A stretch of DNA of 38,950 nucleotides. It comes from Mycobacterium attenuatum. GTDB lineage: Bacteria > Actinomycetota > Actinomycetes > Mycobacteriales > Mycobacteriaceae. The notes below the pieces were generated by a model. It was not told the origin of the DNA and made no database searches. It saw only the letters and a list, made by a program, of their open reading frames with translations. The stretch covers positions 1 to 38,950 of the forward strand of contig NZ_UPHT01000108.1 in the NCBI RefSeq assembly GCF_900566085.1, written 5' to 3'. Below, one piece after another: positions 1 through 8,068 of the stretch. Each line of letters starts with the position of its first letter. Within the stretch, counting starts at the first letter, position 1. Made by a program: the position numbers and the translations under genes.

Positions 1-89
1 TCATCACCGGCACCAAACCAGCACACGACACGAGATTGTCATCATCGAACACCGCCGACGAGGGCGCGAACCTGTGACACACTCTCACC

Positions 90-160
90 GAAAGTGCCTT
101 TCTTGAGCTGGACGATTGTTGTCTGGAAACTCCAATCATCCCAGGTCAAAAGGCACTTTC
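90..160. repeat. Long imperfect inverted repeat (hairpin)
   Basis: Two arms of about 28 nt (90-118 and 133-160) face each other around a 14-nt loop. The outer 12 bases, GAAAGTGCCTTT, match perfectly and the inner parts match with a few mismatches. It lies upstream of the M23 lipoprotein gene, and no gene is visible in bases 1-89. It could be a terminator for a gene to the left or two abutting ends of a lost insertion sequence. No run of T follows it. Confidence 0.6.
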
Positions 161-248
161 CTCATCTCGACACCCGAAACGAACCCAATCCATCCGTGGA
201 TCGAGGCTAAGCTCACGGGACCCGGCACTGACCAAGGAGGCCCACCAG

Positions 249-1574
249 ATGGCACCTGCACCCGCACGCCGTCCGCTCTGGAAACCGTTGGCCACCTTCT
301 GGTTGATCCTCTTGGTCGCCGCGTGCTCGTCGGGCAACCGGAGCGGTGCCGGCGGCGGCGCATCGACCACCCCGGCCAGGTCCAACCCGCTCGCCGGTGT
401 GACGGTGCCCGACGCGTTCACCCCGTTGACCGTTGCGCCGATCAGCCGGCCGACATTTCCTTTTCCCGGCAGCGACGGAAAGTATCACTTGGCTTTCGAC
501 GTGCAGATCACCAATGCTACCGGGGGGCCGGCCAGTTTGACCGCAGTCGACGTCGTCGACGCCCAGGAGCCCACGAAAGTGCTGGCTTCGTTCGCCGGCC
601 CGCAATTGGTCGACCCCGCCTGTAACTACGGAAACTGCAACCGATTACGACAGCTCACCCAACAGAGCTCCCCGGACTTCGCCATAGCGCCGCAGACATC
701 GCGGACGCTGCTGCTGGACTTCACGTTGGACACACTGTCCCAATTTCCGAAGGCGGTCATGTTGCGGCTGCACGGCACCGGGGTGACCAACCCGGCGGTG
801 AGCAACGAACCCGGACCGCTGGATACGCTGGGTGCTCCGTTCGACATCTCGGCCGGCATGCCGCGGGTGATCAGTCCACCACTGCGGGGCAACAATTGGG
901 TCGCCTTCAACGGCTGCTGCGATCCGGGCTGGGCGCACCGCGACGCTATCCTGCCGGTCAACATGAAGCTGAACAACAGTCAGCGTTTTGCGATCGACTG
1001 GATGCACATGGACGACCAGGGCAATTTCTACACCGGCGACCAAACCCGCAACGAGAGTTACGTCTCTTACGGGGTTCCCGTCTATGCGGTGGCCGACGGC
1101 ACCGTGACCTCCACACTCGACACTGTCGAGGCCAACGTGCCGGGCATCCTGCCGGCATCCGATCCTGCCCTGGCGGCCAAGATGACAATCAACACCATCG
1201 ACGGCAACCACATCGTGATGGACCTCGGTGACGGTGTGTACGCGCTCTACGCGCACCTCATCAAGGGCTCGTTGCTGGTCAAACCCGGTGACAAGGTCAA
1301 AAAAGGCCAACAGATCGCCAAACTGGGCAATACCGGCAACTCCAATGCGCCGCACCTGCACTTCCAGCTGATGAACGGCCCGTCGCTGCTGGAAGCCGAC
1401 GCGGTGCCGTATGTGCTGGACTATTTCAGTTACCAGGGACAGGTGAGCACCGCCGCGGTATGGAACGCAGACAACTACCTCAGTGGCTCGTTCTTCGGGC
1501 CAGACCGACTGCAGATGCCAGAACTTCGCTCCAACCAGCTGCCGCTGTTGCTGGCGATAGCGACCTTTGCCTAA
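249..1574 (+). CDS. M23 family metallopeptidase, lipoprotein
   Basis: This 441-residue protein is probably a cell-envelope lipoprotein with a C-terminal M23 (LytM-type) peptidase domain that would cut peptidoglycan cross-bridges or act as a scaffold. A signal peptide ends in a lipobox (LVAAC) with Cys26 as the lipidation site, followed by a Gly/Ser/Ala-rich linker. The peptidase domain lies at about residues 245-390. RFAIDW may supply the first metal ligand, and NAPHLHFQL (His369 and His371) is the classical HxH motif; YALYAHL and the KPGDKVKKGQ turn are also typical. Residues 50-240 are a less familiar beta-rich region. The start is supported by AAGGAGG at 234-240, 8 nt before ATG. The downstream hydrolase begins 26 nt after the stop, so the two may be cotranscribed. 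Family assignment is firm; the substrate is unknown. Confidence 0.9.
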   Translation: MAPAPARRPLWKPLATFWLILLVAACSSGNRSGAGGGASTTPARSNPLAGVTVPDAFTPLTVAPISRPTFPFPGSDGKYHLAFDVQITNATGGPASLTAVDVVDAQEPTKVLASFAGPQLVDPACNYGNCNRLRQLTQQSSPDFAIAPQTSRTLLLDFTLDTLSQFPKAVMLRLHGTGVTNPAVSNEPGPLDTLGAPFDISAGMPRVISPPLRGNNWVAFNGCCDPGWAHRDAILPVNMKLNNSQRFAIDWMHMDDQGNFYTGDQTRNESYVSYGVPVYAVADGTVTSTLDTVEANVPGILPASDPALAAKMTINTIDGNHIVMDLGDGVYALYAHLIKGSLLVKPGDKVKKGQQIAKLGNTGNSNAPHLHFQLMNGPSLLEADAVPYVLDYFSYQGQVSTAAVWNADNYLSGSFFGPDRLQMPELRSNQLPLLLAIATFA

Positions 1575-1599
1575 CTTCTTCAAGGGAGGGACCGCACCC

Positions 1600-2586
1600 G
1601 TGGACATCTTCGCCGAATGGCACAGCGGCGGTACCGAATTGCGCTGGCGGTCGACCACCGCGGCCAATGATGGTGCCGAGGTGTCGGTGTTTACCCGCCG
1701 CTGCGGAACATCGGGGGCGCCGGCGCTGGTCCTGGTCCACGGCTTCCCGACGTCCAGCATCGACTACTTCGGGTTGGCGGGCGAATTGGGCTCGGATTTC
1801 GATATCTTCGTGCTCGACTTCCCGGGCTACGGTATGTCCGACAAGCCGCCCGAGCCCTACGTCTACTCGTTGTACGACGACGCCCGCTTACTCGTGCACG
1901 CCATCAGGGGGGTGTGGCAACTGACCGAGTTCCGGATGCTGACCCACGACCGCGGCAGCAGCGTGGGCATGATCGCGCTGGGCATGCTGGCCGCCGAGAA
2001 CCCACCGGCACTGCCGCGGGACGTGATCATCACCAACGCCAACATTTACCTGCCGCTGTCGAACCTCACCGCGTTCCAGACGGCGCTGCTCGACGCGGCA
2101 ACGGGACGGGCTACCGCCGCCGCGACGACGCCCGAACTGCTCGCGGCCGGCCTGGGGGCCAGCACGTTCATCCCGCGGCGCACGCTGGACGATCCGGAGA
2201 TCGCCGCGTTGGCGAAGTGCTTTGCCCACAACGACGGCATCCGCGTGCTGCCCGACACAATTCAGTATCTGCACGAGCGGGCAGCCGACGAAACACGTTG
2301 GCTTGAAGAGCTTTCCACAATCTCTCTGAACACGACGCTGGTCTGGGGACTGCACGACAGCGTCGCCCCGCTGCGCGTCGCCAACCATGTCTGGCAGGCG
2401 TATCTGAAAGACCAGCCCGGGCGCAGCCGCTACTGGGTGATACCCGGTGCCGATCACTACCTGCAATGTGATGCGCCCGTGGAATTGGCCCGGATTGTCC
2501 GCCGCACCGCCACCGGCGAGGAGCTGCCCCTGCACACACTCGGAGACCGACCCGAGGGCGCGGTCTTGGTGGACCAGAGCGATTAA
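1600..2586 (+). CDS. Alpha/beta hydrolase (haloalkane dehalogenase/epoxide hydrolase-like)
   Basis: The GTG at 1600 is chosen because AGGGAGG lies at 1583-1589; a TTG at 1567 overlapping the previous stop has no such site. The product is about 328 residues with an alpha/beta hydrolase fold. HGFPTSS forms the oxyanion/HGxP region. HDRGSSVG carries an Asp nucleophile (about residue 117), as in haloalkane dehalogenases and epoxide hydrolases rather than the Ser of esterases. WGLHDS supplies the likely acid and GADHYLQ the catalytic His. The Trp that follows the nucleophile in true dehalogenases (HDWG) is Arg here, so epoxide or C-C bond hydrolysis is as likely as dehalogenation. It follows the M23 lipoprotein closely on the same strand. 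Substrate unknown. Confidence 0.85.
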   Translation: MDIFAEWHSGGTELRWRSTTAANDGAEVSVFTRRCGTSGAPALVLVHGFPTSSIDYFGLAGELGSDFDIFVLDFPGYGMSDKPPEPYVYSLYDDARLLVHAIRGVWQLTEFRMLTHDRGSSVGMIALGMLAAENPPALPRDVIITNANIYLPLSNLTAFQTALLDAATGRATAAATTPELLAAGLGASTFIPRRTLDDPEIAALAKCFAHNDGIRVLPDTIQYLHERAADETRWLEELSTISLNTTLVWGLHDSVAPLRVANHVWQAYLKDQPGRSRYWVIPGADHYLQCDAPVELARIVRRTATGEELPLHTLGDRPEGAVLVDQSD

Positions 2587-2834
2587 GGCAAGCGGCGATC
2601 GGTGCGCGCACGGCCAATTCGTTGGGCTGATCGGCAGTGCCGATGCGAGGCTCGCAGCACAACGCGGGGTAGCTTCGACCGTCCGGCCTACCGACCACAA
2701 CCTAACTTTTGTTCACCGCTGGCGTTGGCGAACCGCGGCTTCAGTCGTCATGCCTTGACCTGGCGCCCCGGGCACCGTTAGCTTGGGGATCAAATATTCG
2801 GTATTCTTCGTCGCCGCAACCGAAGGGGCCACCG

Positions 2835-2993
2835 ATGCCCTACCTGGTACCCGAACTGCACGTCAGGGACTCGACGTGGGTTGATGGGCTACGGCTGCGT
2901 GGGTCGGCAATGCGGTCGCCGTGTCTGCTGCGCTTCGGTGTGCAACCCCGCCCACCGGCGACGGCTGCTATCCCCCTAGTGTCCTGTCATTAA
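2835..2993 (+). pseudogene. Small ORF cut by the IS630-type element
   Basis: An ATG at 2835 follows a GAAGGGG site by about 8 nt and opens a 52-codon frame whose stop lies inside the left inverted repeat of the IS element. I do not recognise the product; MPYLVPELHVRDS looks like a genuine N terminus. If the element and one TA copy are removed, the frame continues for 16 more codons and ends in a TGA that overlaps the ATG of the next gene (3708-3711), so it may have been a short coupled gene of about 63 residues or an already decayed one. The preceding stretch 2587-2834 shows nothing I can identify. Confidence 0.3.
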
Positions 2994-3664
2994 TTCGCCC
3001 GCTCTTATGCCGAACAGGCGAGTTGGAGGGCTGGATGCGGCGCCGCAAGAGTGCTGCGGGGCTGGCATTGCGGGCTCGGATCGTGTTGGCCGCGGCCGAC
3101 GGTGGTTCCAATGTCGAACTGGCAGAGCGGCTGGAGCTTGATCGCGGAACGATCCGCAGGTGGCGCAATAGGTTTGTGCAGTACCGCTGCGATGACGTGC
3201 TCGATGAGCCACGCCCCGGCCGGCCGCGGCTGGTCGGCGATGGGCAGATCGAAGCGTTGATCACCGCGACGTTGGAGAGCGCGCCGCCAGATGCCACGCA
3301 CTGGTCGACGCGGTCGATGGCCGAGCACCTGGGGTTGAGTCAGTCGATGGTTTCGCGGGTATGGCGGGCGTTCGGATCGGCTCCGCACAAACAGGATTCC
3401 TGGAAATTGTCCAAGGACCCATTGTTCGTCGAGAAGGTCCGCGATGTCGTTAGGCTCTGCCTCAACCCTCCCGAGCGTGCGGTGGTGCTCTGTGTCGACG
3501 AGAAGACCACCCACACCTCGGTACGCCAACTCAACGCCGACATCCGCGCCTGGATCCAAACCTCAAACGACAGCCCCCGCCCCTACGTCTGGACCAAAAC
3601 CGCCGACCAAATCCTCGAATCGGTCGCTAACAAGAGCCGCCGAATTAATGACTCAGGACACTAG
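2976..3664 (+). mobile_element. Internally deleted IS630-family element with intact inverted repeats
   Basis: The ends are near-perfect inverted repeats. The left end (2976-2997) begins CTAGTGTCCTG and continues TCATTAATTCG. The right end (3641-3664), read in reverse, has the same two blocks with two extra bases (AG) between them. Both ends lie in CTAG, which fits IS630/Tc1-type insertion at a duplicated TA. The element is only about 690 bp, whereas full IS630-type elements with this transposase are about 1.1-1.2 kb. It carries a single transposase frame with a central deletion, so it cannot mobilise itself, but the ends could still serve an intact copy elsewhere in the genome. Confidence 0.85.
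3035..3664 (+). pseudogene. IS630-family transposase, internally deleted
   Basis: The frame is open for about 209 codons from ATG 3035 (TTG 3023 is an alternative) and stops with the TAG of the right terminal repeat. The N-terminal half is a helix-turn-helix of the IS630 type (LRARIVLAAADGGSN, then RGTIRRWRNRF and the PRPGRPR linker), followed by a second DNA-binding segment (MAEHLGLSQSMVSRVWRAF). The catalytic domain starts normally (VVLCVDEK, first Asp of the DDE triad). It then jumps straight to the C-terminal tail (SVRQLNADIRAWI, YVWTKTADQILESV). The stretch that should carry the second Asp and the Glu is missing. The junction lies near 3505-3515 and keeps the frame. The product may still bind the ends but cannot catalyse transposition. 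Confidence 0.8.
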
Positions 3665-3707
3665 GCGATCTGCAGCGGACCCGCGGAGCCGCGACAAACG
3701 AGAAACG

Positions 3708-4800
3708 ATGACGCACCGTGTGGTGGTGTGGGCGACGAGTGGCATCGGGTCGATCGCGATCCGCGCCATCCAGCACCGTCGGAAACTGGAACGTGCTGGG
3801 GTGTGGGTACATTCGCCCCACAAGGTCGGCAAGGACGCCGGCGGGCTCGCCAACGGAGAGTCGATAGGTCTTGCCGCCACCGATGACGCGGACGCAATGA
3901 TTGCCCTCGAGCCCGAATGCGTGGTCTATGCGGCCGCCGGCCCCGAACGCGACGCGCTCGCGATCCCCGACTACGTGAAGCTGCTCGAAGCTGGGATCAA
4001 CGTCGTCACGACCAGTACGACGCGGCTGGTCAATCCGCAGGCCTACCAGCCACCGAATGGCGCGACCAACTCGCTGCCGCGGCCAGGCAAGGCCGGGTGT
4101 CGCTGTATGCCTCAAGTATCGAACCGGGCTTCGCCGCCGATTATCTGCCGTTGGTGCTGTCCACCCAGTCGTCGACCATCGAGAAGATCCATGCTCTGGA
4201 GATCGGCCTGCATGACGATCACGGCGTCGCTGACATCATGATCAACGGGCTGGGATTCGGACAGTCGCTCGACTATCAACGCTGGGTCGCCAGTGCCGGC
4301 GCGATAGCCGCCGAATGGCAGGGACAGATCCGATTGATCGCCGATGCGCTTGGCATCCAATTGCAGGAAATCCGTGAACGATTCGATCGCACCGTCACCA
4401 ACCGGACGCTGGAGGTGGCGATGGGTACCGGGGCGGCCGGAACATGTGGGGCGATACGCATGCAGGCCATCACCGTGGCCGAGGACCGCGAAGTCATCGT
4501 CATCGAGCACGTCACCCGACTCGCGCACGATATCGCGCCCCACTGGCCGACCGGTGTGGGGAACCTGTCCTACCGCATCGTGATCAACGGGATCCCGATA
4601 TCGACTGCACCATGGCGGCAACGCTGCGGGACCCGGGTCGGGCCGGAATCGCGAGCATGACCTCGGGGGCCGGCGCGATGGTTGCCACCGCAATTCGCGT
4701 CGTGAATGCCGTCCCCTATGTCATCGCCGCCGAGCCGGGCCTGCTCAGTTCGGTGGATTTGCCGTTGACCATCCCCGCGCACGCCTTTGCCGCCCGGTGA
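3708..4800 (+). pseudogene. Dihydrodipicolinate-reductase-like oxidoreductase, two frameshifts
   Basis: Three successive frames make one protein of about 360 residues. The N-terminal Rossmann part (VVVWATSGIGSIAIRAI, then VVYAAAGPERD) is typical of the NAD(P)-binding domain of the dapB-like family common in mycobacteria. The central part follows (SIEPGFAADYLP, IMINGLGFGQSLDY), then the C-terminal part (GAMVATAIRVVNAVPYVIAA). Reading must shift by one base at about 4050 and again at about 4592, both as apparent single-base losses. Everything else aligns as one gene, so this is either a young pseudogene or two sequencing errors. It lies directly behind the IS element, whose insertion may have removed its upstream expression context. 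The substrate of these paralogues is unknown; they are not the lysine-pathway DapB. Confidence 0.75.
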
Positions 4801-4830
4801 CTCCGCACCGTTGCGCCGTAATCTGCAACG

Positions 4831-6027
4831 GTGACCAATCCGTTCGAGGAGCCGACGCTCGAGCAACTGCGGCGCCGCACCAGCATGAAATGGCGCGCGT
4901 ACCCGGCCGATGTCCTGCCGTTGTGGGTCGCGGAGATGGATGTCAACCTTGCGCCGACGGTGGCCGCCGCCATCCACGGTGCCGTCGACCGCGGGGACAC
5001 CGGATATCCCCACGGCACCGCCTATGCCGAGGCGGTAGCCGAATTCGCCTCTCAGCGTTGGCAATGGCACGACCTGGATATCGGGCGCACCGCGATCGTG
5101 CCCGACGTCATGCTCGGTGTCGTTGAGCTGCTCCGGCTGGTCACCGACCGCGGTGACGCGGTGATCGTCAATTCGCCGGTCTACGCGCCGTTCTACGCCT
5201 TCGTGTCCCATGACGGCCGCCGCGTGATCGAAGCGACGCTGGGTATTGACGGCCGGATCGATCTCGACACGCTGGAGCAGGCATTCGCTCGCGCTGCTGG
5301 TTCCGGCGGGAAGGTCGCCTACCTGTTGTGCAATCCCCATAACCCGACCGGCGCCGTCCACACCGTCGACGAACTGCGCGAGGTCGCCGAACTGGCGCGC
5401 CGGTTCGGCGTCCGGGTGGTGTCTGACGAAATTCATGCGCCTCTCGTGCCGCCCGGGGCCCGATTCACGCCGTATCTCAGTGTCCCCGGCGCCGAGAATG
5501 CCTTCGCCGTGCTGTCCGCGTCAAAAGCGTGGAACCTCTGCGGCATCAAAGCCGCCGTGGCCATCGCCGGCGCCGAAGCAGCCGCCGACCTTCGCCGCAT
5601 GCCCGAGGAGGTCAGTCACGGACCAAGCCACCTGGGTGTCATCTCGCATGCCGAAGCCTTCCGCAGCGGCGGCATTTGGCTAGACGCCGTACTGCGCGGC
5701 CTAGATGCCAACCGAAACTTGGTGGGCGCTCTGGTCGACCAACACCTTCCCGGGGTGAAATACCTGTGGCCGCAAGGGACTTACCTCGCTTGGCTGGATT
5801 GTCGCCAGCTCGGTTTCGCTGAACATGCCGCCGACGGTCTTGCGGTGGTGTCGGACCTATCGGGCCCGGCCAGGTGGTTCCTGGACCACGCCCGCGTCGC
5901 GCTGAGTTCCGGGCACGTGTTCGGCACCGGCGGGGACGGGCACGTGCGCATCAATTTCGCGACCAGCCAAGCCATTCTGACCGAGGCCGTATCGCGAATG
6001 GGCCGGGCGCTATCCGACGTCCACTAG
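4831..6027 (+). CDS. MalY/PatB-type PLP aminotransferase (cystathionine beta-lyase-like)
   Basis: This 398-residue fold-type I PLP enzyme is of the MalY/PatB branch, which cleaves C-S bonds of cystathionine-like substrates or transaminates. Supporting motifs are LPLWVAEMDV near the N terminus, GYPHGT, NSPVYAPFY, CNPHNPTG (the cofactor-binding Asn loop), VVSDEIHAPL (Asp and the MalY-type EIHA) and SASKAWNLCG, which holds the Lys for the PLP Schiff base. The C-terminal HVRINFAT carries the carboxylate-binding Arg. Length is normal. The start is GTG at 4831, 30 nt after the pseudogene; no strong ribosome-binding site is seen. It resembles M. tuberculosis Rv2294. That gene neighbours the haloalkane dehalogenase gene Rv2296, and here a Rv2296-like gene also occurs 6 kb further on, suggesting that DNA has been inserted between them. 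Confidence 0.9.
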   Translation: MTNPFEEPTLEQLRRRTSMKWRAYPADVLPLWVAEMDVNLAPTVAAAIHGAVDRGDTGYPHGTAYAEAVAEFASQRWQWHDLDIGRTAIVPDVMLGVVELLRLVTDRGDAVIVNSPVYAPFYAFVSHDGRRVIEATLGIDGRIDLDTLEQAFARAAGSGGKVAYLLCNPHNPTGAVHTVDELREVAELARRFGVRVVSDEIHAPLVPPGARFTPYLSVPGAENAFAVLSASKAWNLCGIKAAVAIAGAEAAADLRRMPEEVSHGPSHLGVISHAEAFRSGGIWLDAVLRGLDANRNLVGALVDQHLPGVKYLWPQGTYLAWLDCRQLGFAEHAADGLAVVSDLSGPARWFLDHARVALSSGHVFGTGGDGHVRINFATSQAILTEAVSRMGRALSDVH

Positions 6028-6039
6028 TTTGCCCCAGGC

Positions 6040-6288
6040 TCATGGAGCTACGCCGTCTCCTCGTCGACGCCTTCGTCGGCGCGGAGGAACTTTCGTGGGT
6101 GATGCATGGTGTTGGTGCGGGGTTGGCCGCGACCGCTTGCCGCCCAACTCCTCGGCGCTGGCTTGGCGGGCCAAGTTGTTGATCAGCTGATGCTCGGGCA
6201 CGCGCAGGCGCCGGCGCACCTTTTCACACCGCTGCATCAACGCCAACCACACCGGGGTGGTCAACGCATCAAAGTTCAAATCCACCAC
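6040..6288 (-). pseudogene. Fragment of a 13E12/DUF222-type protein
   Basis: Only about 45 residues are recognisable: LTTPVWLALMQRCE, RRRLRVPEHQLINNLA and ASAEELGGK. These match the conserved N-terminal stretch of mycobacterial 13E12-repeat (DUF222, often HNH-linked) proteins. After GGK the frame turns into Arg/Pro-rich noise, and upstream the frame is closed by a stop although the family sequence seems to continue (an AALDTVVDL-like stretch). It is therefore a remnant without start or catalytic part. The rest of the gap, 6289-6648, contains no gene I can support. Confidence 0.55.
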
Positions 6289-6648
6289 CGTGTCCAGCGC
6301 CGCATCAAAACATCAAAGGCCGCCGTGACTGTCTCCCGATCCACGACACCACCCGAGCTCATACCCGCAATCTGTCGATGGACGCCGACAAGAACTGGGC
6401 AGAAAGTTACTGCCAGACAACCGATTTCACATGTTCACTCACAGCGAACAGGTGCCCGCTGTACCGGCCGGCACCTTGACCGCAGATCAAGGCTTGTGCG
6501 GCGATCGGTCGTTCTGCGCATTTCGGAGGGTAGCCGCCGGACCGTTGGTGGATGTCGAACAAGCCGGCCGTCCGGCAGCAGTGGCGAGGTGCCGCTCGAG
6601 TCGTGTAGCTCGTAATGCCTTCGCAGGTCGTCTCGCCGGGGAGTTCGA

Positions 6649-7215
6649 TCAGTCGTGTTTGGCCTCGTAGCGCAGCAGGACTGCGCCGCCCGGGAAGGTG
6701 CGGTTTTCCAACAGTCGCAGCGAGATCCATGACGGCAGGGTTGGGAAGAACGGGGTGCCCCCGCCCACCGCGGTGGGCGTGACCACCATCCGGTACTCGT
6801 CCACCAGTCCGGCCCGCACGATTGGTGCGGCCAGCGTCGCGCCGGCCACCTCCAGCCTGCCGTCGGTTTCGGCTTTCAGCCTCCTTACCACCTCGACCGG
6901 GTCGCCGCGTTCCAGGCGGGAGTTCCAGTCGACGGACTTACACGTGTGCGAGAACACGACCTTGGGCATATCGCGCCAGATTTGGGCGAAGTCGACGATC
7001 AAAGGGGTGGCGTTCGGGGCCTTGTCAGCGGTCGGCCAATACGCGGACATCAGTTCGTAGAGCCGCCGGCCATAGAACGACCGAGCGGTCTCACGCTCGA
7101 AGTCGTTCCAGTACTGGTGCAGTTCCTCGCTCGGATCGGCCCATTCGATGTTGCCTTGCGCGTCGGCGATGTACCCGTCCACCGACACGTTGAAGCCATA
7201 GATCAGTTTGCCCAT
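6649..7215 (-). CDS. Dihydrofolate reductase/RibD C-terminal-like protein
   Basis: About 188 residues from ATG 7215; the frame is open 11 codons further upstream, but MGKLIYGFNVSVDGYIAD is the normal family N terminus. The fold is the RibD C-terminal/DHFR-like domain: the opening strand with SVDGYIAD, the FYGRRLYELM helix, then KVVFSHT, EVAGATLAAPIVRAGLVDEYR (read with its GGAT-like loop) and TAVGGGTPFF near the end. Members bind NADPH and reduce a variety of small substrates; they are not necessarily folate or riboflavin enzymes. No clear ribosome-binding site is seen. It is leftward with the PadR gene behind it, and 218 nt lie between them. Substrate unknown. Confidence 0.8.
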   Translation of the reverse strand: MGKLIYGFNVSVDGYIADAQGNIEWADPSEELHQYWNDFERETARSFYGRRLYELMSAYWPTADKAPNATPLIVDFAQIWRDMPKVVFSHTCKSVDWNSRLERGDPVEVVRRLKAETDGRLEVAGATLAAPIVRAGLVDEYRMVVTPTAVGGGTPFFPTLPSWISLRLLENRTFPGGAVLLRYEAKHD

Positions 7216-7433
7216 GCAGATCAGACTGCACCGGAGGGCAAAACTCATCGCCGCGTCACGAAAACATTGTCAAATCCTTATGGTGGATGGGCGAGATGGC
7301 GGAAAGCCCTTCTGCCGCAGCCGAAAGCTGCATACCAGCCCCGCTGAGGCCAATGGCCCAAAGCCACTGCCCGCACGCGGATCTGAACACCGTGCGAGCC
7401 CAATGCATCTGCTGAATCGCGTGACGATCCACG

Positions 7434-7997
7434 TCAGTCGCTACGTCGAACACCCCGGCGATCCAGGCCCTCGATGACCCAGCTGGCCCATTCGCTCTCT
7501 TGGCGGCTCCACCGCAACCCCTGCTCGAGAACGGCGCGGGCAAAGAAGCTGTCGTCGTCATCGTCGGACCAGTCGTAGGCGTCTCGGATCTGCTGATAGT
7601 GCGCATGCTCCTCCTCGGCCAGCGACAACAGCGATTCCAGGTACTTGCGCGCCTGACCCGGAGACAGTTGGCCGAGCAGGAACACCCGCAACAACGCGGC
7701 GTTGCGAATGGGCGGATCCTCCTGCGGAGAGGTCATCCAGCGATGTAGCTCCGCGCGCCCCGCATCGGTGATCGCATACTCCTTGCGACCCCGCGGCCCC
7801 ACGTCGGACGCCTTGATCAGACCCGCGGCAGCCAGCTTGTTGAGTTCGCCGTAGAGCTGGCTCTGGGTAGCCGGCCAGACGTTGTCCATGGACAACTTGA
7901 ACCGTTTCAGCAGGTCATATCCACTACCGGGCTCCTGGGAAAGCAACCCCAGCGCGGCATGTCGCAAGCTCACCCGCTCATCGTAACGTTCCAGCAT
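7434..7997 (-). CDS. PadR-family transcriptional regulator
   Basis: This regulator of about 187 residues starts at ATG 7997; ATG 8003 lies inside the operator and GTG 7973 is a third option. The N-terminal winged helix is clear: SLRHAALGLLSQEPGSGYDL, then LYGELNKLAAAGLI and RGRKEYAITDAGRAEL. An alpha-helical C-terminal dimerisation domain of the Vir_act_alpha_C type follows (LLRVFLLGQLSPGQARKYL, EEEHAHYQQIRD). PadR proteins usually repress a divergent membrane or efflux gene and often themselves, and release DNA on binding a small planar ligand. Here the divergent neighbour is a multi-pass membrane protein, and a palindrome of the PadR type covers the start region. The effector is unknown. 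Confidence 0.88.
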   Translation of the reverse strand: MLERYDERVSLRHAALGLLSQEPGSGYDLLKRFKLSMDNVWPATQSQLYGELNKLAAAGLIKASDVGPRGRKEYAITDAGRAELHRWMTSPQEDPPIRNAALLRVFLLGQLSPGQARKYLESLLSLAEEEHAHYQQIRDAYDWSDDDDDSFFARAVLEQGLRWSRQESEWASWVIEGLDRRGVRRSD

Positions 7998-8035
7998 TGA
8001 CATGTCACTAGTGACATGCCAATATTCACATGTCA
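7998..8035. promoter_or_regulatory. PadR-type operator cluster
   Basis: Three overlapping dyads lie between the divergent PadR and membrane-protein genes. TGACATGTCA (7998-8007) is a perfect palindrome. CATGTCACTAGTGACATG (8001-8018) is a perfect 18-bp palindrome with the ATGT-N8-ACAT layout known for PadR boxes. TGACATG at 8012-8018 also pairs with CATGTCA at 8029-8035 across 10 nt. The cluster touches the regulator's start codons and lies about 35-70 nt before the membrane-protein start, so bound PadR could block both promoters. Confidence 0.8.
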
Positions 8036-8068
8036 TTGTTGGATGGTTGAGTCTGCGAGGAGCACCAG

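Noticed and set aside
645..1760. A 371-codon leftward frame opposite the M23 lipoprotein
   Set aside because: No recognisable motif and lies fully antisense to a well-supported gene.
3708..4800. Lysine-pathway DapB
   Set aside because: The protein is about 360 residues and belongs to the longer mycobacterial dapB-like paralogues; it is also broken by two frameshifts.
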